Shown: in pieces, positions 1 through 7,582 of the stretch | Numbering within the stretch: position 1 is the first letter of the stretch | Layout of the letters: the number at the start of each line of letters is the position of its first letter | Origin: Desulfobacteraceae bacterium | GTDB taxonomy: Bacteria; Desulfobacterota; DSM-4660; Desulfatiglandales; JALVMZ01 | Assembly: GCA_027032655.1 (NCBI GenBank) | Contig: JALVMZ010000218.1 | Span: 1 to 15,560 of the forward strand | DNA length: 15,560 nucleotides | Reading direction: 5' to 3' | Position numbers and translations under genes: made by a program | The notes under the pieces: model-generated | What the model saw: only the letters and a program-made list of their open reading frames with translations | What the model was told of the DNA's origin: nothing | Databases searched by the model: none

Positions 1-653
1 AATCTTTCGCCTATTTCAAATACCCTCACTTTTCCCTTTTCTGCAAGGCATGATATACCACCTGTTAATGAAGAATCACCTTTATTGATGCTCTCCTTGA
101 TTGCATCAAATATCACTGGGGAACAGATAAATATTCCTGTATCGTAACCATTATATGAACTGATAGTCTTTCCTATCTTAAGTAGTCTGTCATTAATGCT
201 ATATACCTTTGTAACATCCTCTGGATTCACATATCCATTGTTGATATTTCTATCAATTCCCAGGGCAACATATTCATCAGGTAATTCTTTTTTTACAGCT
301 TCCCTGATTATCTCAGGATCCACCAGGTGATCGCCCATCAGGAGCAGGAATTTATCATTAATATACGATTCAGCCTTGAGCACAGAGATTCCGTTTTCTC
401 TGTGCCATTCCTCGTTTGGGATGGCTGAAATATTGATACCATATTTTTTATTTAATCTTTTTAAGAATCTTTCCAATCTATTCCTTTGATAACCTGTTAC
501 AACATAGATATCCCTTATGCCGGCCTCAAGCACGGTGTTAATCACCCTCTCAATAAGAGGGATTCCCAGGACCGGCACAAGGGGTTTTAATTGGGCCTTA
601 TCCCTTATCCTACTTCCCCTGCCAGCTGCTATAATCAGACACTTCTTTAGCAT
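1..653 (-). CDS. CTP:inositol-1-phosphate cytidylyltransferase (IPCT), 3' end cut by window
   Basis: The 217 visible residues form a MobA/GlmU-like nucleotidyltransferase domain. The N-terminus MLKKCLIIAAGRGSRI holds the L-x-A-A-G-x-G-x-R NTP-binding loop, followed by the conserved Lys in LKPLVPVLG. The segment RENGISVLKA and then LLLMGDH (metal-binding Asp) match the layout of archaeal IPCT, the enzyme that activates inositol-1-phosphate to CDP-inositol for di-inositol-phosphate solutes or inositol lipids. The inositol-phosphate synthase gene lies just upstream and overlaps it by 44 bp in another frame, which supports this substrate over a sugar-1-phosphate. No strong ribosome binding site is seen before the ATG, so coupling to the upstream gene is likely. 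The window ends where a fused CDP-alcohol phosphotransferase (DIPP synthase) domain would begin in the bifunctional form, so that fusion cannot be judged. A generic sugar nucleotidyltransferase is the alternative. Confidence 0.8.
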   Translation of the reverse strand, partial: MLKKCLIIAAGRGSRIRDKAQLKPLVPVLGIPLIERVINTVLEAGIRDIYVVTGYQRNRLERFLKRLNKKYGINISAIPNEEWHRENGISVLKAESYINDKFLLLMGDHLVDPEIIREAVKKELPDEYVALGIDRNINNGYVNPEDVTKVYSINDRLLKIGKTISSYNGYDTGIFICSPVIFDAIKESINKGDSSLTGGISCLAEKGKVRVFEIGER

Positions 654-1752
654 CGTATCCATCTTCTGATATAAATTTTTCAACCAGCTTATATGCTTCA
701 TCATCTGTAAACTGCTTTGGGGGGTGCTTACAGAAATAGGCAGACGGACCTTTAAGAACTCCACCCTCACCCCTCATAAGGGCAAGCTTTGCACATCTGA
801 TTGCATCAATTGCAACTCCTGCAGAATTTGGTGAGTCCTCTACAGAGAGCCTCAGTTCCAGATTCATTGGCACATCTCCAAATAGCTTACCTTCCATTCT
901 GATAAAGCATACCTTGTTGTCCTTCTGCCATGGCACATAGTCACTGGGACCAATATGGATGTTTTCACTGTCCAGCCTTTTGGCTGTCACAGACTGGACT
1001 GCCTCTGTCTTGGACTTTTTCTTGGAAGCGAGTCTGTGGCGGTTTAACATATTCAGGAAGTCGGTATTTCCACCTGTATTCAATTGATATGTGCGCTCCA
1101 GTTTTACACCACGCTTCTTAAACAGGTCTGTCAAGACCCTGTGGGTGATGGTTGCACCCAATTGAGATTTGATATCATCCCCTATCAGAGGAATATTCTT
1201 CTCTTTGAACCTCCTTGCCCAGAATGGGTTGCTTGCAATAAATACAGGCATATTGTTTATAAAAGCAACACCTGCCTGAAGCGCACACTCTGCATAGAAT
1301 CGGGTGGCCTCCTCTGAGCCAACCGGCATATAATTTAAAAGTATCTCTGCCCCTGATTCCTTTAAGATTCTGACAACATCCTCTTTTGTGGGTTCAGGGA
1401 CATCTGCAGGCACAAAGGTATATTTTTCATCATAGTCCCTCATGTGATCTGAGATACCATCCAGGATCCTTCCCATATGAACCTTAACACCAGATGGAGG
1501 CAGATTATCGCAGAATACAGTGGTGCAGTTGGGAAGAGAAAAGATCGCCTCATTTACATCCTTTCCTACCTTTCTCTTGTCAATGTCAAATGCGGCCACC
1601 ACCTCAATATCAGAGGGTTTAAAGCCCCCTATTTCCCAGTGCATGAGGCCAATGGCATCTTCGGGATTCTTGTCCCGATAATAATGGATACCCTGAATTA
1701 ATGAACTGGCACAATTGCCAAGTCCTGCAATAGCTGTCCTGATCTTTTCCAT
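610..1752 (-). CDS. ino1: myo-inositol-1-phosphate synthase
   Basis: A 380-residue cytosolic NAD-dependent isomerase that converts glucose-6-phosphate to 1L-myo-inositol-1-phosphate. The N-terminal Rossmann loop GLGNCASSLIQG, the block GDDIKSQLGATITHR, the block NTGGNTDFLNM and the following Lys-rich SKKKSKTEA segment are hallmarks of the family. The length fits the short archaeal/actinobacterial class rather than the eukaryotic form of about 510 residues. The ATG at 1752 has a good AAGGAG site six bases upstream. A promoter lies about 200 bases upstream on the same strand. Its product is the substrate of the cytidylyltransferase encoded immediately downstream, so the two form an inositol-activation unit. 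It has no direct link to the aromatic operons beside it. The identification is secure. Confidence 0.96.
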   Translation of the reverse strand: MEKIRTAIAGLGNCASSLIQGIHYYRDKNPEDAIGLMHWEIGGFKPSDIEVVAAFDIDKRKVGKDVNEAIFSLPNCTTVFCDNLPPSGVKVHMGRILDGISDHMRDYDEKYTFVPADVPEPTKEDVVRILKESGAEILLNYMPVGSEEATRFYAECALQAGVAFINNMPVFIASNPFWARRFKEKNIPLIGDDIKSQLGATITHRVLTDLFKKRGVKLERTYQLNTGGNTDFLNMLNRHRLASKKKSKTEAVQSVTAKRLDSENIHIGPSDYVPWQKDNKVCFIRMEGKLFGDVPMNLELRLSVEDSPNSAGVAIDAIRCAKLALMRGEGGVLKGPSAYFCKHPPKQFTDDEAYKLVEKFISEDGYDAKEVSDYSSWQGK

Positions 1753-1802
1753 AAGCCACTCCTTTCTATTAGAATTTTTAACCTATAAAAAAGATCAAGA
1801 AC

Positions 1803-1835
1803 AAAAACATTCAGACACCCTCGGGATGACGAATG
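1803..1835 (-). other. possible weak hairpin with U-run in the inositol-phosphate synthase 5' UTR
   Basis: On the minus-strand transcript CATTC and GAATG flank an 18-base interior and are followed by TTTTT. The interior contains CCCGAGGG, which can pair only over two or three bases, so the stem is poor. The core GTCATCCCGAGGGTG resembles dispersed palindromic repeats of some bacterial genomes. It could be a weak terminator of trp read-through, a 5' UTR element, or a repeat fragment. Confidence 0.2.
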
Positions 1836-1954
1836 GTTATTAAATATTTTGCAAAAATCTTTAACTACTATAGATACTTATGATAAATTGAAGAAAATTG
1901 GTATGATATGGAAGAGTTAACAATATTTTTTCATAACTGTAATGCCAAAATATT

Positions 1955-1982
1955 TCTATAATCACGATTTTTCATTTGTCAA
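1955..1982 (-). promoter_or_regulatory. sigma70-type promoter for the inositol-phosphate synthase gene
   Basis: On the minus strand a perfect TTGACA (1977-1982) and TATAGA (1955-1960) are separated by 16 bases. The expected transcription start is near 1948, giving a 5' UTR of about 196 bases. It sits directly after the trpA stop codon. The 245-base gap 1753-1997 holds this promoter, the weak hairpin at 1803-1835 and the ribosome binding site at 1759-1764. I saw no convincing trp operon terminator there. Confidence 0.55.
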
Positions 1983-1997
1983 TATGCAAAAGCCAGA

Positions 1998-2771
1998 TTA
2001 TTCTCTGAGTGATTCAATAAATTCTGTAATACCAGTTATGCCATCCATGTTCTCATCCATTATTCTTATGAGCCTTGTGCCTATCACAGCTACCTCTGCC
2101 CTCTGTTTAAGAAACTCTATGTCTTCCTTTCCCTGAATTCCAAATCCAACCGCAAGGGGGAGCTCTGTTGCCATTCTGCATCTTTTTATATATTCATTAA
2201 AGCTCAGGGAAAAACAGGTCCTCTTCCCTGTTACCCCCTTTCTTGCCACACAGTAGATAAAACCGGTGGAATGGGAAGCTATAAATTTCATCCGGGGAGT
2301 TGATGTTGTGGGAGAAAACAGGAAAATGGTGCACAGATTATTCATCCTCATATATTGTAAATACTCCCTGGCCTCTTCTGGCGGGAGATCTGCTATTATG
2401 GCACCTTTAATATTGTTTTCATAGAGCTTATTTGAGAATCTTTTTAATCCATATTTAAAGACAGTGTTATAGTAGCTCATAACTACAAATGGAATGGGGT
2501 GAGATTTTGCCATCTCCCCTGCAAAGGTAATTGAGTCTTCAACCGTGGTGCCATTTTTAAGGGCCATGTGATTTGCCTTTAATATCACGGGCCCGTCTGC
2601 TATTGGCTCTGTAAATGGTATCTGAAGCTCAATTATATCCACTCCTGCCCTTACCATGGCATCAACTATCATTTTAGATATCTCAAGATCAGGATAACCT
2701 ATAACTATATGTGTCATCAGTAGTATCTCTTTTCCCTTTAGCCTTTCTCTAATGTAATATGTGAGATTCAT
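1998..2771 (-). CDS. trpA: tryptophan synthase alpha subunit
   Basis: A 257-residue TIM-barrel that cleaves indole-3-glycerol phosphate to indole and glyceraldehyde-3-phosphate and passes indole to TrpB through the alpha2-beta2 tunnel. The catalytic pair is present: Glu48 in IIELQIPF and Asp59 in ADGP. The phosphate-site region AVGFGIQGKEDI is also present. The usual GVPFSDP loop reads QIPFTEP, a conservative variant. I placed the start at ATG 2771 (MNLTYYI), which has an AGGTG site just upstream and gives the usual family length. A longer reading frame to 2831 would add 20 unconserved residues. The gene overlaps trpB by 23 bp and is last in the operon. Confidence 0.95.
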   Translation of the reverse strand: MNLTYYIRERLKGKEILLMTHIVIGYPDLEISKMIVDAMVRAGVDIIELQIPFTEPIADGPVILKANHMALKNGTTVEDSITFAGEMAKSHPIPFVVMSYYNTVFKYGLKRFSNKLYENNIKGAIIADLPPEEAREYLQYMRMNNLCTIFLFSPTTSTPRMKFIASHSTGFIYCVARKGVTGKRTCFSLSFNEYIKRCRMATELPLAVGFGIQGKEDIEFLKQRAEVAVIGTRLIRIMDENMDGITGITEFIESLRE

Positions 2772-3984
2772 ATTCACCTGCCTTTGATATAATATACTGT
2801 TTCCATCCAGGGTCATCCATTGCCTCTGCAATGGAAAAGATATCCTTATCCCCCCTTCCTGAGAGATTTACTATTACTGAACTATCCTCTGGCATGGAAG
2901 GAGCCTCTTTATATGCCTGTGCAAGTGCATGGGCAGATTCAAGGGCTGGCACAAGTCCTTCCATCTTTATTGTTAATCTCAGGGCATCCACGGCCTCCCT
3001 GTCTGTAATTACCTCAACCCTTATCCGGTTTTGCTCTTTTAAGTGGGCAATTATGGGAGATACACCCACATAATCAAGTCCTGCTGCAATACTGTGGGTA
3101 TTTTTCATCTGTCCATCCGGTGTCTGCAGGAAATAGCTGATATATCCATGGGCCACTCCTGGGGAGCCATCCCCTGAAATCAGTCTTGAGGCATGCTCTT
3201 CTGTATCAAGGCCCTTTCCTCCTGCTTCAACTCCTATTAATTCAACGGGGTCGTTCATGAAAGCATTAAATATACCAAGGGCATTTGATCCACCCCCCAC
3301 ACAGGCATATATCCTGTCTGGAAGTTTTCCCTCAATTTTGAGTATCTGCTCTTTTGCCTCTTCACCTATTATGGATTGGAAAAAAGAGACCATCTCAGGG
3401 TATGGATGTGGTCCGCATGCGGTTCCCAGGACATAATGGGTATTATCCATATTGGTAACCCAATCCCTGAATGCCTCGTTTATTGCATCCTTGAGAAGAC
3501 GAGTTCCATCTCTTATTGGAACCACTTCTGCACCCAGCTGTTCCATCCAGAATACATTGGGCCTCTGTCTTCTTACATCTATCTCTCCCATATATATTGT
3601 GCACCGAAATCCCATCTTTGCTGCCATGGTGGCTGTTGCAACCCCATGCTGGCCTGCACCCGTCTCCGCAACAACCCTGTCCTTTCCCATCCTCTTTGTT
3701 AACAGCCCCTGACCCATCACATTATTTATCTTATGTGCTCCCGTGTGATTCAGGTCCTCTCTTTTGATGTAAATCTTTGCACCACCGAGATGCCTTGTTA
3801 GATTTTCAGCAAATGTAAGTGGGGTGGGTCGTGAAGAGTATGAATACAACACCCCACGGAATTCATCCCAGAACAAAGGGTCTTCTTTAATATCTTCAAA
3901 CGCATCTTCCAGCAGTCTCAGGGTCTCCATGAGGACTTCGGGGGCAAATCTCCCTCCAAATCTTCCATAATATCCCTTTTTCAT
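2749..3984 (-). CDS. trpB: tryptophan synthase beta subunit
   Basis: A 411-residue PLP enzyme that condenses indole with L-serine to give tryptophan. The N-terminus GYYGRFGGRFAPEVL, the PLP lysine K85 in NHTGAHKINN, the catalytic Glu107 in ETGAGQHGVA and the phosphate loop GGGSNA are all present. This is the standard TrpB1 form that partners TrpA. ATG 3984 is preferred because GAGGTG lies eight bases upstream; a GTG at 3993 in the same frame would add three residues but sits on the ribosome binding site. The trpF stop is 12 bases upstream, and the 3' end overlaps trpA, as expected for subunits made in equal amounts. Confidence 0.97.
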   Translation of the reverse strand: MKKGYYGRFGGRFAPEVLMETLRLLEDAFEDIKEDPLFWDEFRGVLYSYSSRPTPLTFAENLTRHLGGAKIYIKREDLNHTGAHKINNVMGQGLLTKRMGKDRVVAETGAGQHGVATATMAAKMGFRCTIYMGEIDVRRQRPNVFWMEQLGAEVVPIRDGTRLLKDAINEAFRDWVTNMDNTHYVLGTACGPHPYPEMVSFFQSIIGEEAKEQILKIEGKLPDRIYACVGGGSNALGIFNAFMNDPVELIGVEAGGKGLDTEEHASRLISGDGSPGVAHGYISYFLQTPDGQMKNTHSIAAGLDYVGVSPIIAHLKEQNRIRVEVITDREAVDALRLTIKMEGLVPALESAHALAQAYKEAPSMPEDSSVIVNLSGRGDKDIFSIAEAMDDPGWKQYIISKAGEYESHILH

Positions 3985-3996
3985 ATGCTTCACCTC

Positions 3997-4635
3997 TTAT
4001 AGTTTCGCTCCTCTTATGTTCAGAATAAATTCCTTCATAAGGTTGAAGGATTTTACCCCGGGTCTTATTTCCACTCCTGTATTTACATCAACACCTGCAG
4101 GTCTTAACATGGTTATTGCATCAGATATGTTTTGAGGATTTAACCCCCCTGAAAGTATCACCGGGATGGAATGGGCCATTGCCTTTTTCCCCAGTTCCCA
4201 GTTGAAGGTAACTCCAGTTCCACCCATTGCCTTTTCACTGAAACTGTCAAGCAGGATTGCCCTGACCCTGTTTTTATAATCCTTTATTATCTCAAGGCTT
4301 GATCGGTCTTTAACCCTTATTGCCTTTAATGTCCTGGGCATGAGCATTTCACATAGTGATGGTGATTCATCTCCATGCAGTTGAATCATATCAAGTCCGC
4401 AATATTCCATTATGTTCTTTATCTCCCTCCACCCTGCATTAACAAAAACCCCCACTGTGGTTATAAAAGGTGGAAGAATCCTGATAATCCTTCTGGCCAT
4501 CTCAGGGCTCATTTTTCTGGGACTCTCTGCAAAAATGAAACCAATGGCATCAGCCCCTGCCCTGGCCGCATTAATGGCATCACGAAGATTGGTTATTCCA
4601 CATACCTTTACCAGTATCCTCCTATGTTCCAGCAC
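3997..4635 (-). CDS. trpF: phosphoribosylanthranilate isomerase
   Basis: A 212-residue TIM-barrel that isomerises N-(5'-phosphoribosyl)anthranilate to the carboxyphenylamino-deoxyribulose phosphate used by TrpC. The catalytic Cys lies in VKVCGITN, and IGFIFAESPRKMS, GVFVNA, IQLHGDE and ILSGGLNPQN follow in family order. The late motif usually read as DVSSGVE is DVNTGVE here. The start is a GTG at 4635 with AGGGAG seven bases upstream. The gene overlaps trpC by 14 bp. Its substrate is made by TrpD, whose gene is not in this operon. Confidence 0.95.
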   Translation of the reverse strand: MLEHRRILVKVCGITNLRDAINAARAGADAIGFIFAESPRKMSPEMARRIIRILPPFITTVGVFVNAGWREIKNIMEYCGLDMIQLHGDESPSLCEMLMPRTLKAIRVKDRSSLEIIKDYKNRVRAILLDSFSEKAMGGTGVTFNWELGKKAMAHSIPVILSGGLNPQNISDAITMLRPAGVDVNTGVEIRPGVKSFNLMKEFILNIRGAKL

Positions 4636-5398
4636 TTATCAACTCCCTTATCTTTTTCCTGATATCCCTGCTCTTCATTATTGATGTTCCAACCAGCATG
4701 GCATCCACTCTTTGAGACTTTAGCATATGGACATCCTGTTTTCCCTTAATCCCGCTTTCACTTACTGTTAAACAATTATCAGGGATAAGGGGTAGGAGTC
4801 TTATAGTGTTCATTATATCCACATTAAAGGTTTCCAGATCACGATTATTTATCCCGATAATATCTGCCCCACATTCAATTGCCTTGGCGATGTCATGCTC
4901 ATCATGAACCTCTGTAAGGGCTGATATTCCCATATCATCTGAAATCTTAATCAGTTCCCTTAACTGTTTTTTCTCAAGTATTCTTGAGATCAAAAGCACT
5001 GCGTCTGCACCTGCATCCACTGATTCCTGTATCTGAATGGGATCGATTATGAAATCCTTCCTCAGTAATGGAATACCTGTTCCCTGTTTTATATTTTTTA
5101 AAAAATCCATGCTTCCTCCAAAAAAATGTCTCTCTGTTATAACTGATATGGCAGACGCCCCTTCCTCTTCATATGCCTTTGCCAGATGAAGGACATCTTC
5201 CATATCCCTTATCCTCCCCTCTGACGGGGATGAGAACTTTATCTCTCCGATAAGCTTCAGGGCATCTGATCTTTTAATTGCCCTTTTAAAACTTCGGAGT
5301 GCATGTTTTGAAATGGGGTGAAATTTTGCTCCCTTACCTTTTAGTTTCTCAATCTCCTTATGTTTTTCTGAGATTATCTTCTGGATAATTGGATTCAT
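4622..5398 (-). CDS. trpC: indole-3-glycerol phosphate synthase
   Basis: A 258-residue TIM-barrel catalysing decarboxylative ring closure to indole-3-glycerol phosphate. Recognised blocks in order are GEIKFSSPSEG (catalytic Glu52 and Lys54), SVITERHFFGGS, LLRKDFIIDPIQI, GINNRDL and SESGI. It is monofunctional, with TrpF encoded separately. I placed the start at ATG 5398 (MNPIIQ) because AAGGAG lies eight bases upstream; an in-frame ATG at 5434 would add 12 unconserved residues. It overlaps the trpG 3' end by 41 bp. In the common gene order trpD would sit here between trpG and trpC. Confidence 0.95.
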   Translation of the reverse strand: MNPIIQKIISEKHKEIEKLKGKGAKFHPISKHALRSFKRAIKRSDALKLIGEIKFSSPSEGRIRDMEDVLHLAKAYEEEGASAISVITERHFFGGSMDFLKNIKQGTGIPLLRKDFIIDPIQIQESVDAGADAVLLISRILEKKQLRELIKISDDMGISALTEVHDEHDIAKAIECGADIIGINNRDLETFNVDIMNTIRLLPLIPDNCLTVSESGIKGKQDVHMLKSQRVDAMLVGTSIMKSRDIRKKIRELISAGT

Positions 5399-5993
5399 GG
5401 ATAGGTCTCCTTCTCTTTTGCTCTCTTCTGACAATATTTAAGAAATTCCTGATAATATTAAATCCAGCACCGGTCAGTATGGACTCAGGATGAAACTGTA
5501 TCCCTTCAGTGGGCCAGGAAATATGTCGTATGCCCATTATTTCACCATCTTCTGTATATGCACTCACCTTTAAACACTCCGGCAGGGAATCCCTTTCAAT
5601 CACCAGAGAGTGGTATCTGGTTGCAATAAAAGGATTCTTGATATTGTTGTATATATTCTTTCCATCATGATAGATAAGGGATGTCTTGCCATGCATTATG
5701 GATTTGGCCTGGCAGATTCTGGCACCAAAGGCAGCACCTATTGCCTGATGGCCAAGACAGACTCCCAGAACAGGGATGAAGTTTCCAAAGTGTTTGATTG
5801 CATCAATGGATATACTTGCTGAATCAGGCCCCCCTGGTCCAGGAGAGATCACAATGCCAGAAGGAGAAAGCAGTCCTATTTCCTTTAAATCAATGGCATC
5901 GTTTCTTTTCACAATAACCTTTTCCCCCAGGCCCGCTATCATATGAACCAGGTTGTATGTAAAGGAGTCATAATTATCTATGACAAGTATCAT
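5358..5993 (-). CDS. trpG: anthranilate synthase glutamine amidotransferase subunit
   Basis: A 211-residue class I glutamine amidotransferase that supplies ammonia to TrpE. The N-terminus MILVIDNYDSFTYNLV, the nucleophile Cys in VLGVCLGHQAIG and the His-Glu pair in GIQFHPES are present. It is not fused to TrpD: after the amidotransferase domain only a basic tail of about 25 residues remains, and that tail overlaps the trpC start. The start overlaps the trpE stop as ATGA, so coupled translation is expected. It may also serve aminodeoxychorismate synthase (PabA role), but the position next to trpE favours anthranilate synthase. Confidence 0.95.
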   Translation of the reverse strand: MILVIDNYDSFTYNLVHMIAGLGEKVIVKRNDAIDLKEIGLLSPSGIVISPGPGGPDSASISIDAIKHFGNFIPVLGVCLGHQAIGAAFGARICQAKSIMHGKTSLIYHDGKNIYNNIKNPFIATRYHSLVIERDSLPECLKVSAYTEDGEIMGIRHISWPTEGIQFHPESILTGAGFNIIRNFLNIVRREQKRRRPIHESNYPEDNLRKT

Positions 5994-7420
5994 GTTATTA
6001 TCTCACTTCCCACTGCCTGAAATATTGCATTTGCTTTGTTTAGTATCTCCTGATGCTCCTTTTCCGGGATTGAATCAAAAACAATACCCGCACCTGCCTG
6101 CAGGAACAACCTATCCCCTGCAACATAAAGACTTCTTATTGTGATACAGAAATTCATGGATCCATCAAAGGATATATATCCAACAGCCCCCGCATATGGT
6201 CCCCGAAATGTGCCCTCCAGTTCACCTATTATCTCCATTGCCCTTATCTTGGGTGCCCCTGTTACTGTGCCGGCAGGGAATGTGGCACAGATAAGATCAA
6301 TTGAGTCTTTATCCTCTCTCAGTATTGCTTCTATCCGGGATACAATGTGCATCACATGGGAGAATCTATAAATCTCCATAAATTCAGATACCCTCACTGA
6401 CCCGGGAATGGATATTCTGCCCAGATCATTTCTTCCCAGATCCACAAGCATTATATGTTCTGCCCTCTCCTTTGGGTCATGGATCAGTTCCTGCTCAAGT
6501 CGCATGTCTTCGTGGATATTTTTACCCCTTGGTCTTGTGCCTGCTATGGGGCAGAGCTCTGCCACTCTTGATTTAAGGCTTACAAGTTTCTCTGGTGATG
6601 CCCCCGCTAATTTTATATAGCCGAAGTTCATATAGAACATGTAGGGTGAGGGATTTATTTTTCTTATGTTCCTGTAAATCTGAAGGAGATTGCCTGTAAA
6701 TGACCATGAAAACCGATTTGAAAGCACCACCTGAATTGCCTCTCCTGATTTAATATATGCTTTTGCTCTTCGAACAATGGCTTTAAAATCTTCTTTGGAT
6801 AGATCTGTTCTTAAATCCTTTAATCTGATTTTATCTTTTGACCATGGCCTGTTATTGGAATTGATTATTATCTTCTCTATACCATGAAATAACTCTGAGG
6901 CCTTAAATGACTGATGGGAGATATCTTTATCATTGGTTGATATTGCCAGGGCAGTGATGTTTTTTCTCTTATGATCAAACACTATATATCTCTTTGAGAT
7001 GGTAAGAATTGCATCTGGTATATCCATTGAATCGCATGATGGGATGGAGATATCTTCAATATTTTTTACGAATTCATATCCAAAAAACCCAACCAGTCCT
7101 CCAGTAAATGGCAGTAAATCTGTATCTCCTTCCAGTTTAATGCCTGATAAAAGATCTTTAAGGAATGAAACTGCATGTTTTCTTATTATTATGGAATCCT
7201 CACCTTTTATTAGAGTTACCTCCTTTTCCCTGAATAAGAGTGTGATACATGGATCATATCCAATAATACTGATTTCAGACTCTTTGGTCTTCTCATGAGT
7301 AAATTCAAGAAGATAGGAGCATACCTTTTCGCTCAGGGGTGAATAGACATCCAGAGGGTCCTTCCATTCTCCCTTAAAAACACGGGAGTTAACATTAAAT
7401 GATATATTTCTCAGTTCCAT
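5990..7420 (-). CDS. trpE: anthranilate synthase component I with Phe at the feedback-site Ser
   Basis: A 476-residue chorismate-utilising enzyme that makes anthranilate with TrpG. C-terminal catalytic blocks are clear: IQVVLSNRFSW, NPSPYMFYMNF, CPIAGTRPRG, HIMLVDLGRNDLGR, ATFPAGTVTGAPKIRAMEII and QAGAGIVFDS. The N-terminal Trp-binding motif, normally LLES, reads SYLLEF, with Phe40 encoded at 7301-7303; Salmonella/E. coli Ser40 lies at this position, and S40F there is known to remove Trp feedback inhibition. ATG 7420 (MELRNISF) gives the better start, although AGGA lies 14 bases upstream. An in-frame ATG at 7462 lies inside the second attenuator stem and would add 14 residues. Expression is set by the trp leader upstream. 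Confidence 0.95.
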   Translation of the reverse strand: MELRNISFNVNSRVFKGEWKDPLDVYSPLSEKVCSYLLEFTHEKTKESEISIIGYDPCITLLFREKEVTLIKGEDSIIIRKHAVSFLKDLLSGIKLEGDTDLLPFTGGLVGFFGYEFVKNIEDISIPSCDSMDIPDAILTISKRYIVFDHKRKNITALAISTNDKDISHQSFKASELFHGIEKIIINSNNRPWSKDKIRLKDLRTDLSKEDFKAIVRRAKAYIKSGEAIQVVLSNRFSWSFTGNLLQIYRNIRKINPSPYMFYMNFGYIKLAGASPEKLVSLKSRVAELCPIAGTRPRGKNIHEDMRLEQELIHDPKERAEHIMLVDLGRNDLGRISIPGSVRVSEFMEIYRFSHVMHIVSRIEAILREDKDSIDLICATFPAGTVTGAPKIRAMEIIGELEGTFRGPYAGAVGYISFDGSMNFCITIRSLYVAGDRLFLQAGAGIVFDSIPEKEHQEILNKANAIFQAVGSEIIT

Positions 7421-7446
7421 TTTTGATTTGTTTTTCCTTTTATTAT

Positions 7447-7486
7447 AAAATAAAAGGGCCATGAGCTTCTAAGCCCACGGCCCTTT
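7447..7486 (-). terminator. trp attenuator hairpin B (second terminator)
   Basis: On the trp transcript AAAGGGCCGTGGGCTT (7486-7471) pairs with AAGCTCATGGCCCTTT (7468-7453), including two G-U pairs, with the last pairs opened for the loop. TTTTATTTT follows. It lies between hairpin A and trpE. Its 5' arm is complementary to the 3' arm of hairpin A (GCCCACGG with CCGTGGGC), so the two terminators compete for the shared segment. Confidence 0.8.
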
Positions 7487-7490
7487 AAAT

Positions 7491-7530
7491 AAAAAAACCG
7501 TGGGCCTTTCAGGGAGCAGGCCCACGGTTT
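7491..7530 (-). terminator. trp attenuator hairpin A (first terminator)
   Basis: A perfect 13-bp stem on the trp transcript, AAACCGTGGGCCT (7530-7518) with AGGCCCACGGTTT (7507-7495), has a 10-base loop and a run of seven U that begins in the 3' arm. It starts 17 bases after the leader peptide stop codon and is a strong intrinsic terminator. Confidence 0.9.
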
Positions 7531-7582
7531 AGATCACAAATAAAATATTACAAGGGCACAGCTCCCCTTATGGAATTGTGCC
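7512..7582 (-). promoter_or_regulatory. trp leader switching helices (regions 1, 2 and 3)
   Basis: Region 1 GGCACA (7582-7577) directly abuts the Trp codons and pairs with TGTGCC (7560-7555) in region 2. Region 2 GGGAGCTGTGCCC (7566-7554) can instead pair with GGGCCTGCTCCC (7523-7512), which is the inner 5' arm and loop of hairpin A; this gives ten pairs around a small internal loop. A ribosome stalled on the Trp codons covers region 1, releases region 2 and so blocks hairpin A. The pairings are seen in the sequence; the switching is inferred from known trp attenuation. Confidence 0.7.

Noticed and set aside
1903..1925. Tiny frame (Met-Lys-Lys-Tyr-Cys) in the 5' UTR of the inositol-phosphate synthase gene
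   Set aside because: Five codons, no control-codon pattern and no linked strong terminator; likely chance.
3376..3767. Plus-strand frames of 83-108 codons opposite trpB
   Set aside because: Shadows of conserved trpB coding sequence with low-complexity, unrecognisable products.
7421..7462. Upstream in-frame ATG at 7462 for trpE
   Set aside because: It lies inside the 3' arm of attenuator hairpin B and has no ribosome binding site; the family alignment starts at ATG 7420.
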